Positions 41,811 to 52,756 are shown, counted from the stretch's first letter. The stretch: 64,000 nt of DNA from Pararhodobacter oceanensis (GCF_003076755.1 NZ_QDKM01000008.1:1-64000); one strand, 5' to 3'. Made by a program: numbers and translations. The notes: generated by a model not told the origin, from the sequence alone.

Positions 41811-41839
41811 CATATCCAATTCAATTCAGGATACATCCC

Positions 41840-44392
41840 ATGCCAGGCCCATCCGACGCCCGCTACCAGCCGCAGACCATCGAACCCCGCTGGCAGACAG
41901 CTTGGGACACCGCCGGATGCTTTCTGGCCAAGGTCGATCCCTCGCGGCCCAAGTATTACGTGCTCGAGATGTTCCCCTATCCCTCGGGGCGCATCCATAT
42001 GGGCCATGTGCGCAACTACACCATGGGCGATGTCGTCGCGCGCTATAAAAAAGCGCAGGGTTTCAGCGTCTTGCACCCGATGGGCTGGGACGCCTTCGGC
42101 ATGCCCGCCGAGAACGCGGCGATGCAGGAGGGCGGTCATCCGGCGACCTGGACCTATAACAATATCGAAGTGATGAAGGGCCAGATGAAGCCCCTCGGCC
42201 TGTCGATTGACTGGAGCCGCGAATTCGCCACCTGCGACCCCGAGTATTACGGCCAGCAGCAGGCGATGTTCCTCGATATGCTGAAATCCGGTCTGGTCTA
42301 CCGCAAGAACGCGGTGGTGAACTGGGATCCGGTCGATATGACCGTGCTGGCCAACGAGCAGGTGATCGACGGCAAGGGCTGGCGCTCGGGCGCTGAGGTC
42401 GAAAAGCGCGAGCTGACCCAATGGTTCTTTAAGATCTCCGAGTACTCCGAGGAACTGCTGGCAGCGCTCGATACGCTGGAGCATTGGCCCGCCAAAGTGC
42501 GCCTGATGCAGGAAAACTGGATCGGCAAATCACGCGGCATCGACATTCCGTTCCGCCGCACCGATGGCGAAGCGCCGATCATCTGCTATTCGACCCGCCC
42601 CGACACCATGCACGGCGCCAGCTTCGTGGCGATCTCGCCCGAACATCCGGTCTCGCGCGCTCTGGCCGAGGATAACGCCGAACTCGCCGCCTTTATCGCC
42701 GCCGCCCGCAAGATGGACACCACCGAAGCGGCGATGGAGAAGGCCGAGAAAAAAGGCATCGACACCGGCATCACCGTGCGCCACCCGATCCATCCTGATC
42801 AGGAGCTGCCGGTCTGGGTCGCCAACTTTGTGTTGATGGATTACGGCACCGGCGCGGTCTTTGGCGTCCCCGCCCATGACCAGCGCGACCTTGATTTCGC
42901 CCGCAAATACGGGCTGCCGGTGCGCAACGCCTTCTATCTGCCCGGCCAAGAGGTCGAGGTGGAAAACGAGGCCTTGGTGCCGCCGAAATCCGAGACCGTC
43001 GATTTCATCGACCATTTCGCCGGCGTCACCAAAGCGACCAGCCAAGAGGCGATCGACGCCACGATTGACTATTTCGAGGCGCATGATCTCGGCGTCGGGC
43101 AAGAGAAATACCGCCTGCGCGACTGGGGCCTAAGCCGTCAGCGCTATTGGGGCTGCCCGATTCCGGTTGTGCATTGCGACGCTTGCGGAGTGGTGCCCGA
43201 GAAAAAGGAAAACCTGCCGATCCGCCTGCCCGAGGATGTCAGCTTTGACAAACCCGGCAACCCGCTGGACCGGCACCCGACCTGGCGCAACTGCGCCTGC
43301 CCCGCCTGCGGCAAGGAGGCGCGGCGCGAGACCGACACGATGGATACTTTCGTCGATTCCTCGTGGTATTACGCCCGTTTCACCGCCCCCCATGCCGCGA
43401 CCCCCACCGATCCCGCCGAGGCTGAATACTGGATGAACGTCGATCAATATATCGGCGGTATCGAGCATGCGATTCTGCACCTTCTCTATTCGCGGTTCTT
43501 TGCCCGCGCGATGCATAAAACCGGCCATCTGCCCGCCAGCGCCGTCGAGCCCTTTGACGCGCTGTTTACCCAAGGCATGGTCACGCATGAGATCTACAAA
43601 ACCAAGGATGAGCGCGGGCGGCCGATCTATCATCTGCCCGAGGATGTCGAGGACGGCAAACTCATCGCCACCGGCGAGGCGGTCGAGACCACCTCTTCGG
43701 TGAAAATGTCGAAATCGAAGAAAAACGTCGTCGATCCGGTCAATATCATCGAGCAGTTCGGCGCCGATACCGCGCGCTGGTTCGTGATGTCCGACAGCCC
43801 GCCCGAGCGCGATGTCGAATGGACCAGCTCGGGCGCCGAGGCGACCTTCAAGCATCTGTCCCGTGTCTGGGCGATGGGCGAGCGGATCGCGGCGATGCCT
43901 GCCGATGCGCCGGGCGATGACGCCGACCTGACCCGCGCCATGCACCGCGCCGTCGATGAGGTCACCACGATGATCGAGGGATTCGCCTTCAACAAGGCGA
44001 TTGCGAAACTCTATGAGTTCTCGAACACCCTGTCGAAATCCAAAGCCTCGGCACGAATGCAGAAAGAGGCGGCGCGGGTGTTGGCGCAATTGATGGCGCC
44101 GATGGTGCCGCATCTGGCCGAAGACCTCTGGCATCAGTTGGGCGGCGACGGGTTGGTGACCGAGGCCGCATGGCCCAAGGCCGACCCTGCGTTTCTGGTC
44201 GATGACACTGTCACCTTGCCGGTGCAGATCAACGGCAAGCGCAAGGCCGAGATCGCCGTCGCACTGGATGCCAGCAAGGAAGAGGTTGAAAAAATCGCGC
44301 TCTCCGACGAAGCTGTGACGCGGGCGCTTGCGGGGGCCACGCCGAAAAAGATCATCGTGGTGCCGGGGCGGATCGTGAATGTGGTTATCTGA
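41840..44392 (+). CDS. leuS: Leucyl-tRNA synthetase
   Basis: An 850-residue class I aminoacyl-tRNA synthetase that charges tRNA-Leu. The HIGH motif appears as HMGHVR (in [17 protein letters not shown], near residue 50). The editing domain (CP1) spans about 225-415 and includes the conserved [17 protein letters not shown] with its Asp and Thr-rich partner [14 protein letters not shown] ([14 protein letters not shown]) lies near 620. The anticodon-binding and C-terminal domains complete a normal length. The start at 41840 has AGGA 9 bases upstream. The stop overlaps lptE by 14 bases. Confidence 0.97.
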   Translation: MPGPSDARYQPQTIEPRWQTAWDTAGCFLAKVDPSRPKYYVLEMFPYPSGRIHMGHVRNYTMGDVVARYKKAQGFSVLHPMGWDAFGMPAENAAMQEGGHPATWTYNNIEVMKGQMKPLGLSIDWSREFATCDPEYYGQQQAMFLDMLKSGLVYRKNAVVNWDPVDMTVLANEQVIDGKGWRSGAEVEKRELTQWFFKISEYSEELLAALDTLEHWPAKVRLMQENWIGKSRGIDIPFRRTDGEAPIICYSTRPDTMHGASFVAISPEHPVSRALAEDNAELAAFIAAARKMDTTEAAMEKAEKKGIDTGITVRHPIHPDQELPVWVANFVLMDYGTGAVFGVPAHDQRDLDFARKYGLPVRNAFYLPGQEVEVENEALVPPKSETVDFIDHFAGVTKATSQEAIDATIDYFEAHDLGVGQEKYRLRDWGLSRQRYWGCPIPVVHCDACGVVPEKKENLPIRLPEDVSFDKPGNPLDRHPTWRNCACPACGKEARRETDTMDTFVDSSWYYARFTAPHAATPTDPAEAEYWMNVDQYIGGIEHAILHLLYSRFFARAMHKTGHLPASAVEPFDALFTQGMVTHEIYKTKDERGRPIYHLPEDVEDGKLIATGEAVETTSSVKMSKSKKNVVDPVNIIEQFGADTARWFVMSDSPPERDVEWTSSGAEATFKHLSRVWAMGERIAAMPADAPGDDADLTRAMHRAVDEVTTMIEGFAFNKAIAKLYEFSNTLSKSKASARMQKEAARVLAQLMAPMVPHLAEDLWHQLGGDGLVTEAAWPKADPAFLVDDTVTLPVQINGKRKAEIAVALDASKEEVEKIALSDEAVTRALAGATPKKIIVVPGRIVNVVI

Positions 44393-44894
44393 GCGACGGG
44401 GATTGACGAATAGGCGGGGATTCTTGGCCGGGTTGGGCGTTCTGGCGCTCACCGCAGGCTGCGGGTTCCGGCCCGTCTATGGCCCGCAGGGACAAGGCCG
44501 CGCCCTGCGCGGCGCGATCCGTCTGGAAGATCCGGTCACGCGCAATGATTTCCAGTTTGTCACCGCCTTTGAGGATATTCTCGGCCGCCCGACCGCCACG
44601 CGCTATGCGCTTTCCTATAGCATCACCACCGAAGAAATCGGCGGTGGCGCGGTGCAAAACCTTGGCGACACGCGGATACAAGTCTTTGGCACGCTTGAGT
44701 TTTCCGTCACCGCTCTGGACAGCGGCGCCGAAGTGGCCTCGGGCGACATCCGCAACAACACCACCTATTCGACGACCAGCACGCAATTGGCGACGCTCAC
44801 CGCCAAAGAGGACGCCGAATTGCGCCTGATGCGTCTGCTCGCCGAGGCGCTGGCGACGCGGCTTTATACCGAACCGGGCCTCAGCCCGACATGA
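44379..44894 (+). CDS. lptE: LPS assembly lipoprotein LptE
   Basis: A 171-residue lipoprotein. The signal peptide ends with the lipobox LALTAGC (Cys near 28) followed by GFRPVYGP, the LptE hallmark. The rest has the alternating-strand pattern of the family ([32 protein letters not shown]). LptE plugs and guides the LptD barrel that inserts lipopolysaccharide. The start lies inside leuS (14-base overlap) and could be a downstream initiation. Position between leuS and holA is the common Gram-negative arrangement. Confidence 0.9.
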   Translation: MWLSERRGLTNRRGFLAGLGVLALTAGCGFRPVYGPQGQGRALRGAIRLEDPVTRNDFQFVTAFEDILGRPTATRYALSYSITTEEIGGGAVQNLGDTRIQVFGTLEFSVTALDSGAEVASGDIRNNTTYSTTSTQLATLTAKEDAELRLMRLLAEALATRLYTEPGLSPT

Positions 44895-44907
44895 AACCGA
44901 TACCGGC

Positions 44908-45933
44908 ATGAAACTCTCGCCCCGCGATGCCGTCGGGTTCCTCAGCAAACCCGATCCCAAGGTGCCCGCGATCCTGATTTACGGCGCCGATGCCATGCGT
45001 GTGGCCGAGCGCCGCGCGAAACTGGTGGCGGCGCATGTCGGGCCGCAAGCCGAATCGGAAATGCGCCTGACCCGCATGCCGGGCAGTGATCTGCGCAAAG
45101 ATCCGGCGGCGGCGCTGGATGCGGCGCGCGCGCAAGGGTTCTTCCCCGGCCCCCGCGCAGTGGTCATCGACGAGGCCAATGAACACGCGTTTGACGCGCT
45201 GAAAACCGCGCTCGAGGATTGGGCCGAGGGCGACGCGATGATCGTCGCCACCGCTGGCGCGCTTAAAAAAACTTCGAAACTGCGCAAACTTTTTGAAGCC
45301 GACCGCCGCGCGCTGGTGCTGGCGGTCTATGACGATCCGCCGGGCCGGGCCGAGATCGAACAGATGCTCACCGCCGAGGGATTAACCAACCTGTCACAAG
45401 ACGCGATGCGCGATCTCGGCGCTTTGGCGATGACACTGGAACCCGGTGATTTTCGCCAGACCCTGACCCGTATTGCGCTCTATAAGATCGGCGATGACAC
45501 GCCGCTGAGCCCGGACGAGATCGCCATGCTGGCGCCACAAAGCGCCGAGGCCGAGATCGACGATATCCTCAACGCCATGGCCGAGGGGCGGATGGGCGAT
45601 CTGGCGCCGATCCTTGGACGGCTGGCCGCGCAGGGCGTGCAGCCGGTCGCGGTCTGCATCGGTGCGGCGCGGCATTTCAAACTGCTGCACGCGCTGGTCA
45701 GCGATCCGCGCGGCCCGCAACAGGCCATCGGCGCGCTGCGTCCGCCGGTGTTTGGCCAGCGCCGCGACCGGCTGTTGCGGCAGGCGCAGAACTGGTCGCT
45801 GCCACGGGTCGAGGATGCTTTGCGCGATCTGACCGCCACCGATCTGGCGCTGCGCTCTTCCACCCGCGCGCCAACCCGCGCTTTGGCCGAACGCGCGCTG
45901 ATCCGCCTGTCGCGGATGGCCGGACGCCGCTGA
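44908..45933 (+). CDS. holA: DNA polymerase III delta subunit
   Basis: A 341-residue clamp-loader subunit that opens the beta sliding clamp. The N-terminal RecA-like region starts IPAILIYGADAMRVAERRAKLV and lacks a working P-loop, as is normal for delta. The middle contains LSQDAMRDLGALAMTLEPGDFRQTLTRIALY, and the C-terminal collar domain (AVCIGAARHFKLLHALV) follows. It is 13 bases after lptE, with only a weak ribosome site, consistent with coupling. Confidence 0.9.
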   Translation: MKLSPRDAVGFLSKPDPKVPAILIYGADAMRVAERRAKLVAAHVGPQAESEMRLTRMPGSDLRKDPAAALDAARAQGFFPGPRAVVIDEANEHAFDALKTALEDWAEGDAMIVATAGALKKTSKLRKLFEADRRALVLAVYDDPPGRAEIEQMLTAEGLTNLSQDAMRDLGALAMTLEPGDFRQTLTRIALYKIGDDTPLSPDEIAMLAPQSAEAEIDDILNAMAEGRMGDLAPILGRLAAQGVQPVAVCIGAARHFKLLHALVSDPRGPQQAIGALRPPVFGQRRDRLLRQAQNWSLPRVEDALRDLTATDLALRSSTRAPTRALAERALIRLSRMAGRR

Positions 45934-45950
45934 GCCACACCCGCCCCCTG

Positions 45951-46010
45951 CCTGTCATCACCGCTTGCACCGCTGCGCTCTGCGTGGCTTGATGCGGTGA
46001 TAAAGACAGG
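45951..46010 (+). promoter_or_regulatory. Long hairpin overlapping the GST ribosome site
   Basis: Arms CCTGTCATCACCGC (45951-45964) and GCGGTGAT-AAA-GACAGG (45994-46010) pair over 14 bp with a 3-base bulge and a 29-base loop. The 3' arm covers the first bases of the ACAGGGAG ribosome site of the GST gene, so folding should reduce translation. Confidence 0.5.
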
Positions 46011-46019
46011 GAGACGATG

Positions 46020-46628
46020 ATGACCGAACCGAATTATACGCTGATCGGTGCCGCCCAGACCCGCGCCGCGCGTCCGCTTTGGATGCTGGAAGAGCTGGGC
46101 CTGAGCTACACCCATGTGCCGGTGAAACCGCATGCGCCGGATGTGACCGAGCATTACCCCAGCGGCAAGGTTCCGGTGCTGCTGGTGGATGGTGAGCCGA
46201 TCAGCGATTCCACCGCGATCATCCAGTATCTCGCCGATGCGCACGGGCGTTTCACCGCCCCCGCCGGCACCATCGAGCGCGCGCGGCAGGATTCGCTGCT
46301 GCATTGCCTGCTCGATGAATTCGACGCGGTGCTCTGGACCGGCGCGCGGCATAGTTTCATCCTGCCCGAAGACAAGCGCGTCGGCGCGGTCAAGGATTCG
46401 CTGAGATGGGAATTCTCGCGCAATCAGGCGCGGCTGGTGGCGCGGATGGGGGATGCCGAGTTTGTCGCCGGAGATGAGTTCACCATCGCCGATATCGTGC
46501 TCACCCATTGTCTGATCTGGGCGAAAGCGGCGAAGTTCGAAATCACCGAGCCGCAGCTTCTGGCCTATTTCGACCGGCTCAAACAGCGGCCCGCGCTGCG
46601 CCGCGCTCTGAGCAAACCGAACGCGTAA
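46020..46628 (+). CDS. Glutathione S-transferase family protein
   Basis: A 202-residue GST-fold protein. The N-terminal thioredoxin-like domain has TRAARPLWMLEELGLSY near residues 12-28 (first helix with a Ser/Thr-type site rather than Tyr) and GKVPVLLVDGEPISDSTAIIQYLAD, the glutathione Glu/Ser loop. The helical domain ends with FTIADIVLTHCLIWA, containing the N-capping Asp motif of GSTs. Substrate unknown. Two ATGs occur (46017 and 46020); the second has the better 6-base spacing to AGGGAG. A long hairpin overlaps the leader. Confidence 0.88.
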   Translation: MTEPNYTLIGAAQTRAARPLWMLEELGLSYTHVPVKPHAPDVTEHYPSGKVPVLLVDGEPISDSTAIIQYLADAHGRFTAPAGTIERARQDSLLHCLLDEFDAVLWTGARHSFILPEDKRVGAVKDSLRWEFSRNQARLVARMGDAEFVAGDEFTIADIVLTHCLIWAKAAKFEITEPQLLAYFDRLKQRPALRRALSKPNA

Positions 46629-46636
46629 CCGGCGCT

Positions 46637-49600
46637 TTAATAGTCCCGCTCGAAGAAGATACCGACGCCCGAGCGGCCGTCGGTATCAACCCGCCCGCGC
46701 AGGGTGACATTCGGCGTCAGGTCCAGATTGATCGTCACTTCGCTGCGTCCGGTGCTGTCAACGCTGAGATCGGTATAGACCTCTTCGCCGATATAGCGAC
46801 CGGCGCGCACCGCGGTATTGCCCTCGTCATCAACGGTGAAATCCAGATCATCCAGCCCCATCGCCTGCCGTGTGCGGTCAAGGATCGAGTTCTCGGCGCG
46901 TCCGGTCAGCGTCGCCACCGAGAGCGCCAGTTGCGCGGCCTGAAACGGCGACAAAGTGGTCAGCGAGCGGCGGAACACCAGCCGCGCCAGCACTTCATCC
47001 TGCGGCAGTTCAGGCACCGAATTGAAGCTGATTTCAGGCTCGTTGGCGGGGCCCGAGAGCATCACGCTGGTGGTCACCCCGTCGGATTCCGTGGTCGCCA
47101 CCAGACTGACGATGGGCATGAAATCCCCGATCATACTGGCCGAACCATCGGTCAGGTTAAAGCGGTTGCCCAGCAGGTCCAGCCGCCCGCGGATCAGCCC
47201 GAAACTGCCCGAGGGCACGACATCACTCAGGGTGCCGCCCAGCCGCAGTGTGCCGCCCATTTCCGCATCCAGCCCGCGCCCGCGCACAAACACCCGCCCC
47301 GGCGCACGCATCGTCAGATCCAGCCGCAGCGGGATCGGCGCACGCCCGTTTCGCGTGCCCGAGGCAATACCTGCGGCGGTGCGGGTCTGGCGGCTGGCCG
47401 CGCTCTCGCCGATGTGGCGCAACCCCTGCAGGCCGAAACCGGCGCGGGCCAGCGGTGAGTTGGGGATGCGGATTTCCGCCTCTTCGACCAGCACATCACC
47501 GCGCACCAAGGCGCCATTGGACAGCGGCCCGACCACCGAGACGCTGCCCGAGACCAGCGCATCAAAGAGGCTCGGCTGGCGCACGGTGAAATCCTCGACA
47601 CTGACCGTCAGATCCGCCTGCTGATCGCCGCGCAGCGAGATCGCGCCCGCAATCGTGCCGCGCCCGCCCTGCCGCGACAGGCCGGAGAGATTGACCTGTG
47701 CGTCCAGCCCGTTGATCTGCGCCTCGCCGTTGATCCCCTCAAATGCGATCGCCGCATTGGGCTGCAAAAACCGCCCGTCCTCCAGCGCCACCGACAGGCG
47801 CAGCGCCTCGATCGAGGGCGGCCCTTCAACAGCACCGGTCAGCCGGATCAGCCCCTGCACATTCGACGGCTCGATCAGCGGGTTGATCAGCGCGCCCTGC
47901 AATTGCCCCTGCAGGACCAGCGCCAGCGCGAGGTCATCGCCGATGCGGCCACGGGTGCGCAAAGCCAGCGCCGAGGGGCCGGTGAGATCGGCCTGAACCT
48001 CATAGCCATCATCCCCGACCTGCCGCTCGACATCGGCGTTCAGCACCACCGCGCCGCTCATCCCCGCGACCACGCGGCCCAGATTGTCGAGCCGCCCTTC
48101 AATCGCCAGCCGCGTCGCGCCATCCGCCGATTGCAGGCCGGTCGCATCGACCTGCAGACCGGTCGCCGCAAGCCCCGCGCTGTCGATCCGCACCGCGCCA
48201 TCGGCGGCAATCGTGGCATCCGCGCTCAGGTCCATCCCCTCGGTGAGCAGCCCGTCGATCTGGGCATTGCCGGTGCGCAACCGCCCCTCACCGCCAAGCC
48301 CGAGCACCACCCGCCGCGCGCCGCCGTCCGCGCCGGTCAGCCGCAATTCACCCGACAGCGCGCCCGATCCCGCCTCGCCCAGCGCCGCCAGATCCAGCCG
48401 CTGCAGGTCCACGGTCAGATCGGGATCGGTCTCGGACCAGCGGCCTGCGCCGGTCAGTTCCACACGTGGCCCCGCCACCGTGAACGCGGTGATATCCGCC
48501 TGATCGCCGTGCAACAGAAGATCGCCGTGCAACCGTGTCGCGCCGCTGAAGATGCCGCTGATGATGTCACCGGCGGGCAGATCGGCCAGTTGCAGGTCCA
48601 CCGCCGACCCGTCGAACCGCAGCCGTTGCCCCAGATTTTCGCTTTGCGCTGGCTGCGCTTGCGGCTCGGAATCTGGCACCACCTCGGTTTGCAGCGCCAC
48701 ATCCAGCGCCAGCCGCCCGCCATAGCCCGCGCCCATCTGCGCCAGATCCAGCGCCGCCAGCCGCGCCTGCAGATCGACGGCACCGGGGCGCAACTCACCC
48801 TGCGCGCTGGCCTCGACAGTCCCCGCGCGCAGCGTGAAGGCGCGCAAAGCGGTGCCCTCGGTGTCACGGCGCAGCGACAGCGACATCCGCGACTCCCCCG
48901 CCAACATCGAATCCGCTTCATCGATATCCAGCGTCAGATTGTTGGTGGTCAGATCGGCCTCAAGGTCCAGCGCGCCGGTCAAAGGGTTCACCTGCCCCTG
49001 TGCGGTGACCAGAGCCGCGCCGCCCAGCGCGCGCCCCGCCAGACCCGAGAACCGCGCCAGATCGGGGGCGGAAAACTCAACGAAACCGTCAAAATCCAGC
49101 CCGTCGATAGCCCCGTATGCGGTCAGCGACAGGCTCTGCCCTTCCAGCGCGAGACCGGTCAGTTCGATCGGCTCCTCGGGGCCGGGCCAAGCGATGCTGG
49201 CAAGGCCAAAAAGCTCGGAGCCGATGGCGCTTTGCACCCCCGCATCCTGCGCGGTGATCTCGCGCGCGGCGAATTCGAACACGCCCTCGAACACCGGCAG
49301 CGGGCTGTAATCGGCATCCGGCGGCTCGGTGCTGGTGGCGTTCAGACGCCCGCGTGCATCCATCAGCGCGCTGCCCACCAGCAGTTCCGGCAGCGCCAAT
49401 TCGTCGATCTCGCCGCGCAGCCGCCAATCGCGCGAGCGCTCGGCATCATGGTCAATGCGCAGCGTCGCGCGGGTGATATAGCCCACGCCCGAAGTGCCCG
49501 GCAGCAGCACCGGCTCGCCATCGGGGGTCTCGATGGCGGCGGTCAGCCGGACCAGTTGCGGTAGCCCGCTGGCAGCAAAGGAGGCGGCGCCGTTCAGGCT

Positions 49601-50647
49601 CATGGATTCGGTGCTGATGCTGAGTTCGGGCAGCGAGACCTCACCGGAGTCGCTGCGCTGGCCACTGGCGCGCAACTGGCTGTTATTGCCAAAGAACGGA
49701 TGCAATTCCCGCGACAACAGCGGCCGCAGATCACCCGAGAGATCCAGCGCGAACCCCGCCCCGTCGATCGGGGAGTCGTCAGCCGCCGCGTCGATGGCCG
49801 CGAATTCTCCGGTCACCCGTGGCACGCCATCGGTGGCCAGTTCGATATCCGCCGAAAAGGTGGTCAGCGGCCCCGCGCCCTGCACCGAAAGCCCCAGCGC
49901 GGGCTGTTCGGGGATGCCCAGAATGGTGGCCGCGATGCCGCCCTGCCCCTCGCTCAACTCAAGGTTCAAATCCAGAAACCGCGTCGCATTGTCGAAATCG
50001 CCCTCGAAGGCAAAGACGCCCTCTTGCCCGTCGACACGGCGCGCCTCGAAGCGCGCGTCGCCCTGCCCGCCGGCCAAAAGCGCCTCGCCCTGCAACGAGA
50101 TTTCCGCCGCCTGCCCCATCACCGCCGCGTCGATCCGCACCCGTTCCGCGCCGACTTCGCCGATGCGCACCGAGACCGGCAGTTCCGGCAGCGAAAACGG
50201 CTCACGCGCGGTCGCACTGGGCAGGTTGCTGGCGCTGCTGGTGCTGGGCAGACGAAACAGGTCGATGGTCGCGGCGCTGAGTTCATTGACCGAGACGCGC
50301 CCTTCGAACAGCGCGGCGCGGTTCCAGTCGATCACCACATCCGAGAGGGTGATCCAGACCCCGTCATCATCGGCAATCGAAAGCTCGCGCATCGTCGCCC
50401 GCGACGACAGCGCGCCCTCAAACCCGCGGATGATCACCTCGCGTCCGGCGTCCGACAGAAGGTTCTGCAGGGTCCGCGCCAGCAGCCCCTCGTCTTCTTC
50501 GTTCGAGAGCGCAGGACCGCCAAGCAGCAGCGCCGCAATCAGCACCAATGGCACCCAGAAACGCCAAAGCGACCACTCCGGCCTGCGGGATCGGCGGGCA
50601 ACCTCGGCCCCGGTCCGCATCAGCGGAGACGGTCTTGGCATGCGCAT
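46637..50647 (-). CDS. tamB: Translocation and assembly module protein TamB
   Basis: A 1336-residue inner-membrane-anchored protein of the AsmA-like/bridge family. One N-terminal helix (FWVPLVLIAALLLGGPAL, about residues 30-47) anchors it; the body is a long repetitive beta-taco spanning the periplasm, and the C-terminal DUF490 domain (from about 1000) has GRLDLLGNRFNLTDGSASMIGDFMP and DDEGNTAVRAGRYIGEEVYTDLSVD. It works with TamA in outer-membrane protein insertion or lipid transport. The ATG shares one base with the tamA stop (TGATG). Gene order tamA-tamB on the minus strand is standard. Confidence 0.94.
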   Translation of the reverse strand: MRMPRPSPLMRTGAEVARRSRRPEWSLWRFWVPLVLIAALLLGGPALSNEEDEGLLARTLQNLLSDAGREVIIRGFEGALSSRATMRELSIADDDGVWITLSDVVIDWNRAALFEGRVSVNELSAATIDLFRLPSTSSASNLPSATAREPFSLPELPVSVRIGEVGAERVRIDAAVMGQAAEISLQGEALLAGGQGDARFEARRVDGQEGVFAFEGDFDNATRFLDLNLELSEGQGGIAATILGIPEQPALGLSVQGAGPLTTFSADIELATDGVPRVTGEFAAIDAAADDSPIDGAGFALDLSGDLRPLLSRELHPFFGNNSQLRASGQRSDSGEVSLPELSISTESMSLNGAASFAASGLPQLVRLTAAIETPDGEPVLLPGTSGVGYITRATLRIDHDAERSRDWRLRGEIDELALPELLVGSALMDARGRLNATSTEPPDADYSPLPVFEGVFEFAAREITAQDAGVQSAIGSELFGLASIAWPGPEEPIELTGLALEGQSLSLTAYGAIDGLDFDGFVEFSAPDLARFSGLAGRALGGAALVTAQGQVNPLTGALDLEADLTTNNLTLDIDEADSMLAGESRMSLSLRRDTEGTALRAFTLRAGTVEASAQGELRPGAVDLQARLAALDLAQMGAGYGGRLALDVALQTEVVPDSEPQAQPAQSENLGQRLRFDGSAVDLQLADLPAGDIISGIFSGATRLHGDLLLHGDQADITAFTVAGPRVELTGAGRWSETDPDLTVDLQRLDLAALGEAGSGALSGELRLTGADGGARRVVLGLGGEGRLRTGNAQIDGLLTEGMDLSADATIAADGAVRIDSAGLAATGLQVDATGLQSADGATRLAIEGRLDNLGRVVAGMSGAVVLNADVERQVGDDGYEVQADLTGPSALALRTRGRIGDDLALALVLQGQLQGALINPLIEPSNVQGLIRLTGAVEGPPSIEALRLSVALEDGRFLQPNAAIAFEGINGEAQINGLDAQVNLSGLSRQGGRGTIAGAISLRGDQQADLTVSVEDFTVRQPSLFDALVSGSVSVVGPLSNGALVRGDVLVEEAEIRIPNSPLARAGFGLQGLRHIGESAASRQTRTAAGIASGTRNGRAPIPLRLDLTMRAPGRVFVRGRGLDAEMGGTLRLGGTLSDVVPSGSFGLIRGRLDLLGNRFNLTDGSASMIGDFMPIVSLVATTESDGVTTSVMLSGPANEPEISFNSVPELPQDEVLARLVFRRSLTTLSPFQAAQLALSVATLTGRAENSILDRTRQAMGLDDLDFTVDDEGNTAVRAGRYIGEEVYTDLSVDSTGRSEVTINLDLTPNVTLRGRVDTDGRSGVGIFFERDY

Positions 50648-52533
50648 CAAAATGCCTGACCGATTCCAAGATAGATTTGATAGGAACTGCTACCCAAAGC
50701 GCTGGCATTGCGGCGCAGGGGCGTCGCCAGATCCAGCCGCAGAGGCCCGATCGGCGTGTCATAGCGCAGCCCGACGCCGCCGCCCGCCTGCCAGTCCGAG
50801 GCGCCCCGCAACGGCCCCGCCGAGACCCAGCCCGCATCGGCAAATGTCGCCAGCGTCAGGCTGTCATTGACCCGCACACGCAATTCGCCCGAGGCGGTCA
50901 CCAAGCCGCGCCCGCCCGAGGCTGGTGGCCCGGCCACGCCCAGCGACTGGAACGGCAGGCCGCGCACGGTGCCGCCGCCGCCCGAGTAAAACAGGAAGCC
51001 GCGCGGCGTGGCATCCAGCGCACTGCCGACAATCGCCCCGACCTGCGCGCGACCGGCCAGCACCACGCGGCCTTCGCTGCCGAAATCGGCATAGCTGCGC
51101 GCATCAAACCGCAGCCGCGCGCCATGCTCGGTCTGGCCAAAGCCGAAATAGGGCATGATCGTCGCCGACAGGTAATGCCCCTCGGTGGCGTTCAGCGGCG
51201 TGTCGCGGCTGTCATAGGTCAGCGAGAGCGGCAGCCCCAGCGTGCCGAAGTTCGAACTTGTCCCGCCATACTCGGCGCGTTCATAGCGCAGCTGCACCCC
51301 GCCGCTGGCCAGAAGATTGTCACCAAAGCGGCGCACCAAAGCGGCGTCGGCCTCGAACGCATCGGCCATATAGTCGCGCTCATCCAGCCGCATGACGCGG
51401 GTGCCCAACTCAAGATCGGTGTCGCGGTTGATCGTCGCTGGGCGGGTATAGCGCGCATCCAGCGTCACGCCCAAACCACCAGTGCGCGCGGCGATCCCGT
51501 CGATCGAGGCCTCAAGCCGCAGACGCTCGGCGCCGCCAAGGAAATTGCGGTGCAGCCAGAAGCCGGTCAGCTGCACGCCGGATTCGCTGTCATATTCGAC
51601 GCCAAAGCCCAGCCGCCGCGGCGGCGCTTCAACCACCTGCGCCTCAATGTCGATGCTGCCATCGGGATTGGCGCGTTCGGCGGTGCGCAGCACCACGCTC
51701 GAAAAGGCGCCGGTGTCACGCAGCCGCGTTTGCCCCTCGTCCATCGCCTCGGGGTCATGGGTCTCGCCGCGCGGCAGCCCGGCAATGGCGATGATCCGGT
51801 TGCTGCGGGTGCGCTCATTGCCCTGCGGCACCACCGCGCCAAAGCGCAGCCTCGGCCCCGGCGCCAGTGCCAGCCGCACGTTCAGCTCGGCGGTGTTGTG
51901 ATTGGCGACGACATCCTGCACCTGCACATCGGCCTGCGCATGGCCCAGCCCGCGCCAGGCATCCAGCGCCTCGGCCAGCGCCGCGCGGACCATGGTGCTG
52001 CGCGCAGGTTGACCGCTGGCAAACCCCTCGGGCAACACGGTATCCGGGGCCAGCGGATCAATCTCGACACGGCCAAAGGTGAACAGCGGGCCGGTGGTGA
52101 CAATCACCTCAACACGGTCAATCTGCGCAGGCGTCGAGAGTGGCGAGATTTCCGAGGCTTCGCGCCCGTCGATCAGCACCGAGATCGTCGGCGCGTAATA
52201 GCCGTGATCGTAAAGCAGCGGGATCAACCGCCCGTATTCCGCCCGCGCGGTGGCCATCAGGCTGCCGGAATCGACATGCCCTTCATCGCGCGAGACCAAC
52301 AGCAGCGAACTCAGACGCAGCGTTTCGATCAGATCCTCGGGCGCGCCCGGCGCGGTCAGAGTCATCCGCTCCAGCGCCGTGGCGGGGGAGGGAATACTGG
52401 CAACAGAGGTGGCGACAAGTGTTCCCGCGACGACAGCCAGCATCATCCGGCGCGCGGCATCTGTGCTGCGCCCCGCCCATTGCTGCCCGGTCGCTCCCGC
52501 AAGCGCCCACCATCCGGTTTTCGCGCGTTTCAA
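50647..52533 (-). CDS. tamA: Translocation and assembly module protein TamA (Omp85 family)
   Basis: A 628-residue outer-membrane protein with N-terminal POTRA domains (about 70-270; VIVTTGPLFTFGRVEI and LPRGETHDPEAMDEGQTRLRDTGAFSSV) and a C-terminal 16-strand Omp85 barrel (from about 290, GFGVEYDSESGVQLTGFWLHRNFLGGAERLRLE; terminal Phe of IGQAF). The VRGLPFQ segment is the lid/loop-6 motif (VRGY/F in relatives). The frame begins at a TTG with AGGA 7 bases upstream. An internal ATG (52446) before MLAVVAGTLVATSVAS would place the signal peptide at the very N-terminus and is a good alternative start. Confidence 0.93.
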   Translation of the reverse strand: MKRAKTGWWALAGATGQQWAGRSTDAARRMMLAVVAGTLVATSVASIPSPATALERMTLTAPGAPEDLIETLRLSSLLLVSRDEGHVDSGSLMATARAEYGRLIPLLYDHGYYAPTISVLIDGREASEISPLSTPAQIDRVEVIVTTGPLFTFGRVEIDPLAPDTVLPEGFASGQPARSTMVRAALAEALDAWRGLGHAQADVQVQDVVANHNTAELNVRLALAPGPRLRFGAVVPQGNERTRSNRIIAIAGLPRGETHDPEAMDEGQTRLRDTGAFSSVVLRTAERANPDGSIDIEAQVVEAPPRRLGFGVEYDSESGVQLTGFWLHRNFLGGAERLRLEASIDGIAARTGGLGVTLDARYTRPATINRDTDLELGTRVMRLDERDYMADAFEADAALVRRFGDNLLASGGVQLRYERAEYGGTSSNFGTLGLPLSLTYDSRDTPLNATEGHYLSATIMPYFGFGQTEHGARLRFDARSYADFGSEGRVVLAGRAQVGAIVGSALDATPRGFLFYSGGGGTVRGLPFQSLGVAGPPASGGRGLVTASGELRVRVNDSLTLATFADAGWVSAGPLRGASDWQAGGGVGLRYDTPIGPLRLDLATPLRRNASALGSSSYQIYLGIGQAF

Positions 52534-52756
52534 CGGGTCATCCTCATATTACCGCCCTTTTAGAATATGTCGCACACTCGCCCTAACGGCTCAACCATAT
52601 ATCGCGGTTTTCCGGCCCCGCCACCGCGCCGTGGGCGAATAAACGCTGCAATTTTGTCGCGTCTCGCAGCCTGCGGGGAATGATTGCCAGTGCACCCGCT
52701 TGACAGTTTCGGTAAGCTTGAGGCAATCAGCCGCTGAACATGTGAAAGATCGCCCG

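Noticed and set aside
47903-49564. 553-codon plus-strand ORF opposite tamB
   Set aside because: Antisense to a clear tamB, low-complexity His/Arg/Gln/Ala sequence, no ribosome site; an artefact of GC-rich codon bias.
50548-52563. 671-codon plus-strand ORF opposite tamA
   Set aside because: Same reason: antisense shadow of tamA, with no domain visible.
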